NCBI GenBank assembly: GCA_964626495.1
Contig: CAZVFT010000063.1
Span: 1 to 14,756, forward strand
DNA from: JACNLN01 sp964626495
GTDB lineage: Bacteria; Fidelibacterota; Marinisomatia; Marinisomatales; CAZVFT01
DNA: 14,756 nt
Direction: 5' to 3'
The translations under genes and the position numbers were made by a program. The notes beneath the pieces were generated by a model that did not search any database, had not been told where the DNA came from, and saw only the letters and a list, made by a program, of their open reading frames with translations. Shown piece after piece: positions 6,464 to 14,173 of the stretch; the first letter of the stretch is position 1; the number at the start of each line of letters is the position of its first letter.

Positions 6464-7843
6464 TTAAATAACATCAAACGCTTGTTCTAAATCAGCGATA
6501 ATATCATCCACATGTTCCATTCCTACAGAAATTCGGACAGCATTGGGACTAATCCCGGCTAGAGCTCGTCCCTCTTCACCCTGTTGTTGGTGTGTTGAAA
6601 TTGCACACGGTGTTGCAACAGTTTTAACCCGACCCAAATCGGTGGCTCTCCAGATCATCTGCAGAGCATCGTAAAATTTTCGAGTGTTTGTGGAATCCCC
6701 ATCTCTATTCTCCCTTATTTCTGCAAGTATCATAAAGCTATACATATTTCTATCACTATCAACCAGTTTCATATATTTCCTAGCCAGATCATGATTGGGA
6801 TAGCTCTTTAATCCCGGATAATAAACTCTATCCACTTTGGTATGATTCTCTAAATATTCTGAAACTGCAATAGCGGTCTGACTCATCTGATCAAGCCGGG
6901 ACCGGAGGGTTCTCATATCATTCAGCGTCAGGATTGCAGCCATAGGATGAAGAGCAGGACCGTTATCCCGGAATGGCCAGAGCTTGACCCAGGTTGCAAA
7001 ATCCTCATGCATTTCGTCACAACCCACCTTACTCACGATATCTTTCTTCGCTGTAAGAAGTCCAACGATAGACGTTCCATTCGTCGAAATTACTTTCGTC
7101 GCTGATTGTATGGCAATATCAGCTCCAAACTCCAGCGGTCGCGTGAGAGCAGGAGAAGCACAGGTGGAATCCACTATTAGGGGAATCTCATGGTCATGAG
7201 CAAGTTTTGCCACTTCTTCAATATCAAAAATAGAAACAGATGGGTTTGAAGGGAATTCACCGTAGACAAAGCGGGTGCCTTCATTTATTTTTGATGACCA
7301 CTCATCGAGATTTGTAGGATCGGTGACCCATCGTACTTCGATTCCCTGTTCTTGAAAGCGCCTTATGGAAAATTGCTGAAATGTTCCCCCATAAATTTTC
7401 GCTGATGACACTATACTCATTGGAGGAAGTAAATCCTCTTCAACAAGAAAAGGATCCGTTGCTGTACGAATCGCACTCATTCCGCTGGCGGTTGCCACAC
7501 AGGACGCTTCCAGATCGGTACCGTAGGATTCCAGAAGGGCAGTGGTTTCTTCAAGAAAATAATTCGAGGGGTTCGCAATCCTAGAATAGCACCAGTTAGG
7601 CATCTGGTAAGATAGACCTGCTTCCATTTCCGCACTGTTATGATAGGCTTGAGCCGTACTGAGATAAACAGGTTCCATGATGGAGGCACTATTCTGTCCC
7701 AGTGACTGTGAATAGTCATATAGCCCATGGACAGCAATGGTGTCGAACTTCCATTTTTTCGCTCGATGAATTCTTCGCTGACGATCTGCCAGCATCTTTT
7801 TCCCCTCATCAATCCAATAGTCTACATCTCTTCCCTGGTTCAT
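6464..7843 (-). CDS. Cys/Met-metabolism PLP-dependent enzyme (gamma-lyase or gamma-synthase type)
   Basis: A 459-residue fold-type I enzyme of the cystathionine gamma-synthase / methionine gamma-lyase group. YSRIANPS at 86-93 binds the partner subunit's cofactor phosphate. ASGMSAI at 119-125 and YGGTF at 151-155 form the phosphate cup and substrate loop. D225 in IVDSTCA pairs with the pyridine nitrogen, K250 in SATK is the PLP lysine, and R437 in VRISVG binds the substrate carboxylate. It is longer than the usual 390-400 residues, through an N-terminal charged helix (about 1-35) and extra residues near 380-425. The ATG follows the lrp stop by one base, with aaaggag inside the end of lrp. Reaction specificity cannot be read from sequence. 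Placement before homoserine dehydrogenase suggests a product such as homoserine, as in the described canavanine gamma-lyase route; methionine or cystathionine gamma-lyase remain open. Confidence 0.9.
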   Translation of the reverse strand: MNQGRDVDYWIDEGKKMLADRQRRIHRAKKWKFDTIAVHGLYDYSQSLGQNSASIMEPVYLSTAQAYHNSAEMEAGLSYQMPNWCYSRIANPSNYFLEETTALLESYGTDLEASCVATASGMSAIRTATDPFLVEEDLLPPMSIVSSAKIYGGTFQQFSIRRFQEQGIEVRWVTDPTNLDEWSSKINEGTRFVYGEFPSNPSVSIFDIEEVAKLAHDHEIPLIVDSTCASPALTRPLEFGADIAIQSATKVISTNGTSIVGLLTAKKDIVSKVGCDEMHEDFATWVKLWPFRDNGPALHPMAAILTLNDMRTLRSRLDQMSQTAIAVSEYLENHTKVDRVYYPGLKSYPNHDLARKYMKLVDSDRNMYSFMILAEIRENRDGDSTNTRKFYDALQMIWRATDLGRVKTVATPCAISTHQQQGEEGRALAGISPNAVRISVGMEHVDDIIADLEQAFDVI

Positions 7844-7844
7844 T

Positions 7845-8327
7845 TTATGCTCCTTTTTGATTTTCCAAATTGATAGGGAGTTTTGTCTCCTGTTTCATAG
7901 TTGATAGTACCACCAAGGTTTTCAGATGTTGAACATCCGGTAAAGTGGTTAATTTATGTAGAATAAAATCCTCATAGGTGGGAATGTTCCTTGTGGCAAC
8001 TTTGAGGAGAAAGTCCGCTTCACCTGTGATGTGATGGCACTCCATTACTTCTTCCATTTGAGTGATGGAATCCTTAAATCGATCCACTACTTCACGTCCA
8101 TGACGCACCAGCGTTACTTCTACATAAGTGAAACACGTAAGACCAATCTTCTCCGGATTCACCAGCGCAACGTATTTCTTTATGTAACCATTACGTTCTA
8201 ACTTTTTTACGCGTTCCAGAGTGGACGAGGGAGATATGTCTATTTTTTTAGCAAGATCAGAATTGGTGATACGACCATTTTCTTGCATAACATTCAGAAT
8301 ATTATGATCTAATTTATCTATTTTCAC
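7845..8327 (-). CDS. Lrp/AsnC-family transcriptional regulator
   Basis: The 160-residue length is typical. Residues 1-60 form the winged helix-turn-helix (LDHNILNVMQENGRITNSDLAKKI, then SPSSTLERVKKLERNGYI as recognition helix and wing). Residues 66-143 form the RAM effector domain, including the ECHHITGEADFLLKV motif at 97-110 that lines the amino-acid pocket. It starts at a GTG (8325-8327) with aggaatt 7 nt upstream. It is first in the operon and ends one base before the PLP-enzyme ATG, so it very likely senses the amino acid handled by that enzyme and controls its own operon. A perfect dyad overlaps the predicted -10 box. Lrp proteins often autoregulate; activator or repressor mode is not visible. 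Confidence 0.93.
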   Translation of the reverse strand: MKIDKLDHNILNVMQENGRITNSDLAKKIDISPSSTLERVKKLERNGYIKKYVALVNPEKIGLTCFTYVEVTLVRHGREVVDRFKDSITQMEEVMECHHITGEADFLLKVATRNIPTYEDFILHKLTTLPDVQHLKTLVVLSTMKQETKLPINLENQKGA

Positions 8328-8357
8328 AGATATAATTCCTATTATTATATTATTTGC

Positions 8358-8391
8358 CTAATAATATACTGATTATTAGTATTTAATTCAA
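8358..8391 (-). promoter_or_regulatory. Predicted lrp-operon promoter with overlapping operator dyad
   Basis: On the minus strand TTGAAT (8386-8391) and TATATT (8363-8368) are spaced by 17 bp, matching sigma-70-type -35 and -10 boxes in 4/6 and 5/6 positions. A perfect 8-bp inverted repeat, CTAATAAT (8358-8365) and ATTATTAG (8372-8379) with a 6-bp centre, sits across the -10 box. Lrp/AsnC proteins bind A+T-rich dyads of this kind, so autoregulation by occlusion is the simple reading. Confidence 0.55.
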
Positions 8392-8460
8392 ACAAATTTT
8401 GGATATAATATCTATAATTTGGATTTTAAAAAGTGACAAATTTATCCCCATATCCCCGTA

Positions 8461-8483
8461 CTTTCTTTAAAAGGCTAAAGCCT
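8461..8483 (-). repeat. Dispersed repeat module A, copy 1
   Basis: Reads as the reverse complement of 14060-14081 with a single one-base difference in length plus one substitution at most; the 14 bases aaaggctaaagcct (8470-8483) match exactly. It contains a 5-bp stem, AGGCT/AGCCT. Confidence 0.75.
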
Positions 8484-8516
8484 AAATTCCGGACTAAAAC
8501 CTAAACTCCGTTATGC

Positions 8517-8610
8517 TAACCGTCACCCCGTCTGCTCCCCTACCAGCCACTCACCAGTCTGCTTCCTCCACGGGCTGGCAGGCGACCTATTCCGGGACCA
8601 GTGACGGCTA
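8517..8610. repeat. 94-bp unit bounded by inverted arms, with a 27-bp tail shared with 14577-14603
   Basis: TAACCGTCAC (8517-8526) and GTGACGGCTA (8601-8610) are inverted copies with 9/10 matches. The segment 8581-8607 aligns without gaps to 14577-14603 at 23 of 27 positions, and all four differences are transitions, as expected of old copies of one element. Confidence 0.7.
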
Positions 8611-8614
8611 AAAC

Positions 8615-8692
8615 TCACCGCTCACCAGTTACCATTTAACTCCGAAGGAGTTCCTGTGGAGCATTCACCAGTCACCATTTACCATTCACCAG
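8615..8692 (-). repeat. Heptanucleotide-periodic tandem repeat, locus 1
   Basis: Read on the minus strand, four consecutive 7-mers at 8692-8665 fit NTGGTRA (CTGGTGA, ATGGTAA, ATGGTGA, CTGGTGA). A second group of three lies at 8635-8615 (ATGGTAA, CTGGTGA, GCGGTGA). The same 7-mer family appears at 14256-14318. It is not a CRISPR: the units abut and there are no spacers. Confidence 0.8.
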
Positions 8693-8731
8693 GGCTCGCC
8701 GTGACCCTAGTCGTTCCGGCTACGCCGAGGC
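8693..8731 (-). repeat. Inserted module (GCCTCGGCGTAG...GGCGAGCC), short copy
   Basis: On the minus strand the module starts GCCTCGGCGTAG (8731-8720) and ends GGCGAGCC (8700-8693), flanked on both sides by heptamers of the same array family. Both ends are identical to those of the longer copy at 14174-14255. An inner stretch, + strand 8705-8719, matches 14186-14200 in 13 of 15 bases, but the end motif lies on its opposite side, suggesting an ancestral palindrome from which each copy kept a different half. Confidence 0.7.
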
Positions 8732-9622
8732 CTACCAATCACCAGTATCCGGATTAACCCGATAAATTTCACCTTCTTCATTTACCACAACCAGCTCATT
8801 CCCATCCCAGCAGATTCCCTCACATTGTTTCAACGCAATGGGAATTCTTTTTACTTTGCCGGAGAGGAGTTTATTACCCTGTTCCGCAAGATAAAATATC
8901 CAGATATCGTTGTAGGTTAATACCGCAAGATATTCCCCAGTAGAGTTAACATCTGATCCTGTTACCATACCATCCACGTCAAAAGAATCTACCTTCTCTA
9001 ACTGTATTTCTTTTCCATTAATACTGGATGGGAACTGATACAATTTTGTTTTGGAATTGAATAAGTGTTTTGTTAAAAGCCATAAAGTATCCCTGAAATA
9101 AAAAAGCGCTTCTGCATCAAAATTCATATGTAGGGTTGCACCAAATTTCCCCTGATCAGGATATCGGAATGGAATTACAGCTTTGACGGTTGCTTCACTA
9201 TCTTTCTGAGGATTTTGTTCTTCCAATACATATATTTTAAAATCTTTTCTCACGTGCCAATTGTTACCAAAGTCTCCTATATAAAGATTCCCATCTGAAT
9301 CAGTAGTAATGTCTTCCCAGTCAACATGTTCAGCTGGCTGAACCGGATATTCCGCAATAGAATTTCCTTCACAATCGACAGCAAAAATCCTGGGGATATC
9401 ACCAGAGTCATTATGAATCCAGAACACCCCATTGAATTGCTTACTTTTTACAATACCAGAAGCTTCGTTGATAGCTTCATTTTGTATGAGATTTGAAGGT
9501 TGTACGACCTTAATCCCGACCCGGGGTACTGCACACGCCCAAAGGAAAAACAGCATCAATGGCAAGATTAAATTTCGCCATATCTTTGCCTGATGAGGTG
9601 TCTCATACATTGAAGATATCAT
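8732..9622 (-). CDS. Lipoprotein, predicted esterase-like/SdiA-regulated type beta-propeller
   Basis: The 296-residue product begins with a charged stretch, a hydrophobic core at 17-29 and a lipobox-like LWAC, with C30 as the lipidation site. After cleavage it contains repeating blade-like segments with an acidic signature at regular intervals: EASGI (53-57), NDSGD (71-75), DWEDI (101-105), GDFGNN (116-121), DAEAL (169-173) and CEGI (267-270), and it ends NEEGEIYRVNP. This resembles SdiA-regulated and phytase-like propellers; no enzyme activity can be assigned. It follows the amylase by 11 bp, with gaggtaa in the end of that gene, so the two are probably co-transcribed and the lipoprotein may accompany the amylase at the outer membrane. 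Its last codons (ACT GGT GAT TGG TAG) lie inside the heptamer repeat family, so its C-terminus and stop have been supplied or overwritten by repeat DNA. Confidence 0.75.
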   Translation of the reverse strand: MISSMYETPHQAKIWRNLILPLMLFFLWACAVPRVGIKVVQPSNLIQNEAINEASGIVKSKQFNGVFWIHNDSGDIPRIFAVDCEGNSIAEYPVQPAEHVDWEDITTDSDGNLYIGDFGNNWHVRKDFKIYVLEEQNPQKDSEATVKAVIPFRYPDQGKFGATLHMNFDAEALFYFRDTLWLLTKHLFNSKTKLYQFPSSINGKEIQLEKVDSFDVDGMVTGSDVNSTGEYLAVLTYNDIWIFYLAEQGNKLLSGKVKRIPIALKQCEGICWDGNELVVVNEEGEIYRVNPDTGDW

Positions 9623-9633
9623 CTTAAAAAAAG

Positions 9634-11997
9634 TTACCTCGGTTTATAAAAATTGTAGGAATAAGGTGTTAAAAGAAGGGTGATAAAACCATTCTCAAAT
9701 GGAATGATTGTACCATCAAGCAAATTGATTAATTCATTCTCAATATACGGAACATTGACTTTGATCTCTTTTAGCTCTTTGCTGTGGTTAAATGCCATTA
9801 GAATGAATTCGTCATAGTAGGCTTTAGCAAAAATCATTATAGAGCCTTCTATGATGAGAGGAATAAAATCGCCAAGGGACAGGGAGGGAAGACGTTGCCT
9901 TAACCTTACTATCGTTGAAATTTTCTCCAACAGTTGATGCTCATTTTTTGTATGTTGAGACTCAAACCGCATCTGCCGACGGTTATCTGGATCTCCTGCC
10001 CCCATCAATCCAATTTCCTCTCCATAGTAAATGACTGGAACTCCAGATATGGACAAATTGAATGCGGTAAAGTTCGCCAGTTTATCGTAGCTGGCGGTAT
10101 CCTGAACGGGAGTTGGTGGATTGGTAAACGCTCGCTCCGTTCCATTCTCATCAAATCGCATCTGTCCATCGGCAAATGCCATAAATCGCACCTGATCGTG
10201 ACTTGAAGTAATATTTCCCATAAGATTCACTGGACCAAATGCTTCCAAGTTGTCCCGTATCACTTTACCAAGATGAGAAAAATCAGCAGTGTCTTCACTA
10301 AAAGGTCCGCGGGCATTAAAATAGATACTGAAATTAAATTGTGAAGATAGTTCACTGGGATTCACGTAGCTCTTAATCAGGTCATCAGAACCGAAACTTT
10401 CGCCTATCTGGTATAAGTACTTACCAGGAATGCGTGATTTCATACCAGATGTCAGCTGTTTCCAGAAGTTGTGTGGAACGTGCTTAACCGCATCCTGCCG
10501 AAAGCCATCAAGATCAAATGTCTCAAGCCACCACAGAGCATCCTCCACTACCTGATCAATAGCAGCTGGTGAGTTGACATAATCATAGGATGGCAGAAAG
10601 GAATCAAACCACGTGGTCAGACGGGTTTCTTCACTCCAGTTACGGATGTTTACTTCACCATTTGGCAGATACATAGAACCAAACCAGTCTCGATGTTCGC
10701 TGAAATAGGGATGATCCTCGTGGACATGATTGGACACAAAATCAAGAATTACCCGAATTCCCTGCTCATGAGCCGTTGCCACCACTGTTTTCAATTCATC
10801 TTTTGTCCCAAATCGTGGATCCACTTCCCTTGGTTGGACAGGCCAGTATCCGTGGTAGCCGGTGAACTTTCTATTCGGGGGAATGGATTCCACATACGCT
10901 TTATGGGGAACGCAACCCACCGGAGATAACCAGATGGCATTCACACTTAAGTTTGAAAAATATCCTTCTTCCAGCTTTTTTATAACTCCAGCCAGATCTC
11001 CCCCCATAAAATTGGCTAATGGATGAATGTCAGGATCCTCCGCATACCAACTGTTTGATGGATCTCCGTCAAAAAACCGGTCCACCATCAGGCAGTAGAG
11101 AACGGTAAGGTACCAGTCATCAGGATGGAGGGCAGGATTCAAGGGTTGTCCACCTTTAAGGATAGTATGATTTTCAGGGATAACTCGCCCCTCCTCATCC
11201 AACCCAGCAATTCGTAATAGTCCATCATAAAAGCCGTCAATGTCGACACTAACTCCGAACGATTCTGCTATATGAAGACGCGAATTCGGTAATAAAACAT
11301 TATCAAATAACACAAACACTTTAGAAAATGAGATTTCTTCTTCTGGTGGAAGATAGCGAAAAGAGAGATCCGATTGGGATGCGGTAGTTTTAATAAACTG
11401 TCCTGCTGGTGGTTCTTCATATTCTGATAAATCAAGAATAGAATTCCATCCCCCGATATTGTTTGACACAAACACAGGGTTTTCGGGGTCGATCAACTCC
11501 TCTCCATTTATTACAAATTTGTACTCGTGTCTTTCAGGACGAAGGTAAACTGTACGCTCAAAAATTCCATCACCATCGTCATCTGAAAGGGAAAGGGCCG
11601 TTCTGGACCAATCATTGAACCCACCCATAACGACAATATTTTGTTCCTCATCACTCGGCCGATATTGAAATGTATAGGGAACTAACCGTTTAACCTTGAT
11701 TAGAAGTTTGTACTCGTAATCATTGACATCAAGCGACAGCAAAAGTAACCCACGAGCCGTTTCTTTCGGGGAGATGTACAGGCTGTCAGCTTTTGGCAGA
11801 AACTTTATCTCAAGATCTGGGTGATCACCTATTTTAAACTGGATATCCTGATCTCGTTTATATACAGAAAGATCAACTTTCTTTGTCTTATTTGTCTCTA
11901 CAACAATAGTGGGAATAGGGTAAAGATGTTGGTTGTCTCCAATGCCTGCATTCAGCGTGAAAAATAGGATAAAAAATAATGTGAAACATTTTTTCAT
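9634..11997 (-). CDS. Secreted GH13 alpha-amylase-family glycosidase with N-terminal CBM48-like domain
   Basis: I place the start at the ATG at 11995-11997 because MKKCFTLFFILFFTLNAG is a clear signal peptide; an in-frame ATG at 12030 would add 11 residues before it (numbering below uses that longer form, 798 residues). Residues 118-200 form a starch-binding E-set/CBM48-like domain (NIVVMGGFNDW, then HEYKFVINGEELIDPENP). A second beta-rich stretch spans 222-275. The GH13 barrel is at 305-700 with all four motifs: DFVSNH (430-435), GFRQDAVKH with nucleophile D513, IGES with acid/base E544, and SSHDQ with D612. A C-terminal beta domain is at 725-798. The layout fits neopullulanase, cyclomaltodextrinase or alpha-amylase of the Bacteroidota type, so alpha-1,4-glucans are the expected substrate, outside the cytoplasm. 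It is followed by the lipoprotein gene at 8732-9622. Confidence 0.9.
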   Translation of the reverse strand: MKKCFTLFFILFFTLNAGIGDNQHLYPIPTIVVETNKTKKVDLSVYKRDQDIQFKIGDHPDLEIKFLPKADSLYISPKETARGLLLLSLDVNDYEYKLLIKVKRLVPYTFQYRPSDEEQNIVVMGGFNDWSRTALSLSDDDGDGIFERTVYLRPERHEYKFVINGEELIDPENPVFVSNNIGGWNSILDLSEYEEPPAGQFIKTTASQSDLSFRYLPPEEEISFSKVFVLFDNVLLPNSRLHIAESFGVSVDIDGFYDGLLRIAGLDEEGRVIPENHTILKGGQPLNPALHPDDWYLTVLYCLMVDRFFDGDPSNSWYAEDPDIHPLANFMGGDLAGVIKKLEEGYFSNLSVNAIWLSPVGCVPHKAYVESIPPNRKFTGYHGYWPVQPREVDPRFGTKDELKTVVATAHEQGIRVILDFVSNHVHEDHPYFSEHRDWFGSMYLPNGEVNIRNWSEETRLTTWFDSFLPSYDYVNSPAAIDQVVEDALWWLETFDLDGFRQDAVKHVPHNFWKQLTSGMKSRIPGKYLYQIGESFGSDDLIKSYVNPSELSSQFNFSIYFNARGPFSEDTADFSHLGKVIRDNLEAFGPVNLMGNITSSHDQVRFMAFADGQMRFDENGTERAFTNPPTPVQDTASYDKLANFTAFNLSISGVPVIYYGEEIGLMGAGDPDNRRQMRFESQHTKNEHQLLEKISTIVRLRQRLPSLSLGDFIPLIIEGSIMIFAKAYYDEFILMAFNHSKELKEIKVNVPYIENELINLLDGTIIPFENGFITLLLTPYSYNFYKPR

Positions 11998-12046
11998 GAG
12001 GTTGTAATTTACACAGACGGAATCAACCATACATCAACTGATTAAA
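11998..12046. promoter_or_regulatory. Very short divergent start region between two GH13 genes
   Basis: Only 49 bp separate the two likely start codons (16 bp if the upstream ATG of the amylase is used). Neither start has a recognisable ribosome-binding site. I could not find a good -35/-10 pair for either direction, so promoters must overlap each other or lie inside the opposite gene's first codons. Confidence 0.45.
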
Positions 12047-14041
12047 ATGAAACAAACAATCTGGACTTTAATATTAACCGTAACATTTTTCACTAATTGT
12101 ACAATGAAATCAAATGAAATAAAACTTGGAGCATTTGTTCAGGGAAATCAAACCACCTTCAGACTTCTGGCACCAAAAGCAGATCGGGTACATTTAGTCA
12201 TATTTGACACTCCTGATGCAGAATCAGGAGTAGAGCATCCTATGCATCGCGTGGGGAAAGGAATCTGGTTTATTAATCTGGATGGAGCAGGAGTAGGTAC
12301 TCTTTATGGATACCGGCTCGAGGGAGATTACCTTAGTAACGACCCGGAGATTATTGTAGCAGATCCATACTCAAAAGCTGCCGTTACTCAGAACAGTTAC
12401 CGCCATGTAGCGAAATCATTGATTGTGAATACGTCCTACGACTGGGAGAGTGATACATGGATTCAAATCGATCCTCGCGACCTTATCATCTATGAACTGC
12501 ATGTTCGAGATATGACGGCTCATCCTTCTGCTGGCTGTTCCGAACCCGGTACCTATCTTGGACTGATAAATCCTGACCAGCGTGGAGGGATCACTCATCT
12601 GAAGGAGATAGGAATCAATACCGTTCAAATTATGCCCGCGATGGATTTTGCCAATGTGGAAGTTCCCTACATGGATCCCCCAACTCCTGTTCATAATACC
12701 TGGAATCCTTATGCCCGGAATCACTGGGGATACATGACCACATTCTTTTATGCGCCGGAATCATACTACGCCACCGATGGAACAATCGAACCGGGAGCCT
12801 GGAACGGGACAGATGGACGAGCAGTGTCTGAATTTAAGGATATGGTGAAAGTATTTCACAAAGAGGGAATCGCAGTAATTATGGATGTGGTTTATAATCA
12901 CGTTTCAAATTATGATTACCACCCATTCAAGTACATTGACAAGGAAATGTACTTTCGGTTGGATGATAAGGGAGAGTACATTGAACAAAGTGGCTGTGGA
13001 AATGATACTCGCACTGAACACCCAGCAGTAAGAAATCTCATACTGGAAAGTGTAAAATACTGGATGAAAGAATACCACGTGGATGGGTTTCGCTTTGATC
13101 TCGGAAACCTGATTGATTCCAAGACACGACAAAAGATTATCAAAGAACTCAAGTCTATTAACCCGCATGCTATCATTATAGCAGAACCGTGGGGCGGGGG
13201 CTACGACCCGGATGGATTTTCTGATATGGGCTGGGCTTCCTTCAATGATAAATTCCGCAACGAAGTGAAGGGACAGAATCCTAACAACGGTCTGGGATTT
13301 ATTTTTGGTAAGTGGCAGAGGGAATATAGTCAGGAAACCCTACAGCGATTTGTGATGGGGTCCCTTCGTACATTTGGAGGACAGTATACAAACGTTTCTC
13401 ACAATATCAATTATCTGGAGTGCCATGATGATCTCACACTTGGCGATTTCATACGTCTGGGAAGCGGGATTGTGGAAGAAAATGATGTTATCACTAATCG
13501 TGAAACAAATGCTCACGTGACTCGACGACAACTAACTTTAAACAAACTGGCAGCTCTTTTCCTTTTCACAAGTCAGGGAATTACGTTTATCCATCAGGGA
13601 CAGGAATGGGGGCGAAGTAAGGTCATCGCTGAGACGGAAGCATTAGATGCAGACGTGGGGAAGATTGATCACAACTCCTATGAAAAGGATAATGAAACTA
13701 ACTGGCTCAACTGGGATGAAAAAGAGATAAACGGTGAGCTTGTCGAGTATTATAAAGGCCTAATTCAACTGCGAAAGAAATATCCCGAATTTCGTTACTC
13801 CGATCCTGAGGATTTCCACTTTTTCAATCTCGGAAAACGTGTGGCTGTCGCCTATGAACTGCAGGATAAATTTCTAATAGCTTTGAACGGTGAAGCAGAA
13901 GTGGCTATGACAATGAAACTACCCGAGGGTAAATGGCAGATCCTTGCAGATGGTGAAAGTGTCAATGTTGAGGGAAAGAAGGCAATTCAGAATAATATTC
14001 TTGTTCCTCCCACAAGTGGTGTTGTTCTGAAAAAATTATAA
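12047..14041 (+). CDS. Pullulanase-like GH13 lipoprotein (type I pullulanase / debranching family)
   Basis: The 664-residue product has a signal segment (3-17) ending FTNC, with C18 as likely lipidation site, although Asn at -1 is unusual. An N-terminal CBM48-like domain (about 26-135: GNQTTFRLLAPKADRVHLVIF ... LYGYRLEGDY) precedes the GH13 barrel. Motifs are DVVYNH (280-285), GFRFDLGNLID with nucleophile D351, IIAEPWG with acid/base E380, and YLECHDD with D461. ELHVRDMTAHPSAG (150-163) is the debranching-type loop. The type I pullulanase hallmark NWGYDP is replaced by HWGYMTTFFYAPE at 226-238. The ending with PPTSGVVLKKL is a typical C-terminal beta domain. Expected role: hydrolysis of alpha-1,6 bonds in pullulan, amylopectin or glycogen at the cell surface, complementing the divergent amylase. 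The start has no clear ribosome-binding site. Family strong; exact bond specificity less so because of the altered hallmark. Confidence 0.9.
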   Translation: MKQTIWTLILTVTFFTNCTMKSNEIKLGAFVQGNQTTFRLLAPKADRVHLVIFDTPDAESGVEHPMHRVGKGIWFINLDGAGVGTLYGYRLEGDYLSNDPEIIVADPYSKAAVTQNSYRHVAKSLIVNTSYDWESDTWIQIDPRDLIIYELHVRDMTAHPSAGCSEPGTYLGLINPDQRGGITHLKEIGINTVQIMPAMDFANVEVPYMDPPTPVHNTWNPYARNHWGYMTTFFYAPESYYATDGTIEPGAWNGTDGRAVSEFKDMVKVFHKEGIAVIMDVVYNHVSNYDYHPFKYIDKEMYFRLDDKGEYIEQSGCGNDTRTEHPAVRNLILESVKYWMKEYHVDGFRFDLGNLIDSKTRQKIIKELKSINPHAIIIAEPWGGGYDPDGFSDMGWASFNDKFRNEVKGQNPNNGLGFIFGKWQREYSQETLQRFVMGSLRTFGGQYTNVSHNINYLECHDDLTLGDFIRLGSGIVEENDVITNRETNAHVTRRQLTLNKLAALFLFTSQGITFIHQGQEWGRSKVIAETEALDADVGKIDHNSYEKDNETNWLNWDEKEINGELVEYYKGLIQLRKKYPEFRYSDPEDFHFFNLGKRVAVAYELQDKFLIALNGEAEVAMTMKLPEGKWQILADGESVNVEGKKAIQNNILVPPTSGVVLKKL

Positions 14042-14059
14042 AGACTGTATACAGATTTC

Positions 14060-14081
14060 AGGCTTTAGCCTTTGAAGAAAG
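14060..14081 (+). repeat. Dispersed repeat module A, copy 2
   Basis: aggctttagccttt (14060-14073) is the exact reverse complement of 8470-8483, and similarity continues through gaagaaag. It starts 18 bp after the pullulanase stop. The AGGCT/AGCCT stem has only a 2-nt loop, and there is no T-run directly after it, so it is a poor intrinsic terminator. Confidence 0.75.
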
Positions 14082-14173
14082 CAAGGTAATATCTCAACCG
14101 TTTTTTAAAACCCTGAAGGATAAAATCCCTTTTAGCCACAGAGGACATAGAAAATCGTGGAAGTGATTAGTAA

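Larger units (their letters stand above)
8400..8731. other. Non-coding repeat block 1, between the lrp promoter and the lipoprotein gene
   Basis: No gene seen. From right to left: a module at 8693-8731, heptamer repeats (8615-8692), an inverted-arm unit (8517-8610), and a 17-bp direct repeat (8475-8491 and 8494-8510, 15/17 identical, period 19) preceded by an aggct/agcct mini-hairpin at 8472-8483. Most of these modules recur in the block after the pullulanase gene, several in the opposite orientation. It lies upstream of the lrp promoter and immediately downstream of the lipoprotein stop. Confidence 0.75.

Noticed and set aside
8615..8692. CRISPR array
   Set aside because: Repeats are 7 bp, abut directly and vary in sequence; there are no spacers and no cas genes.
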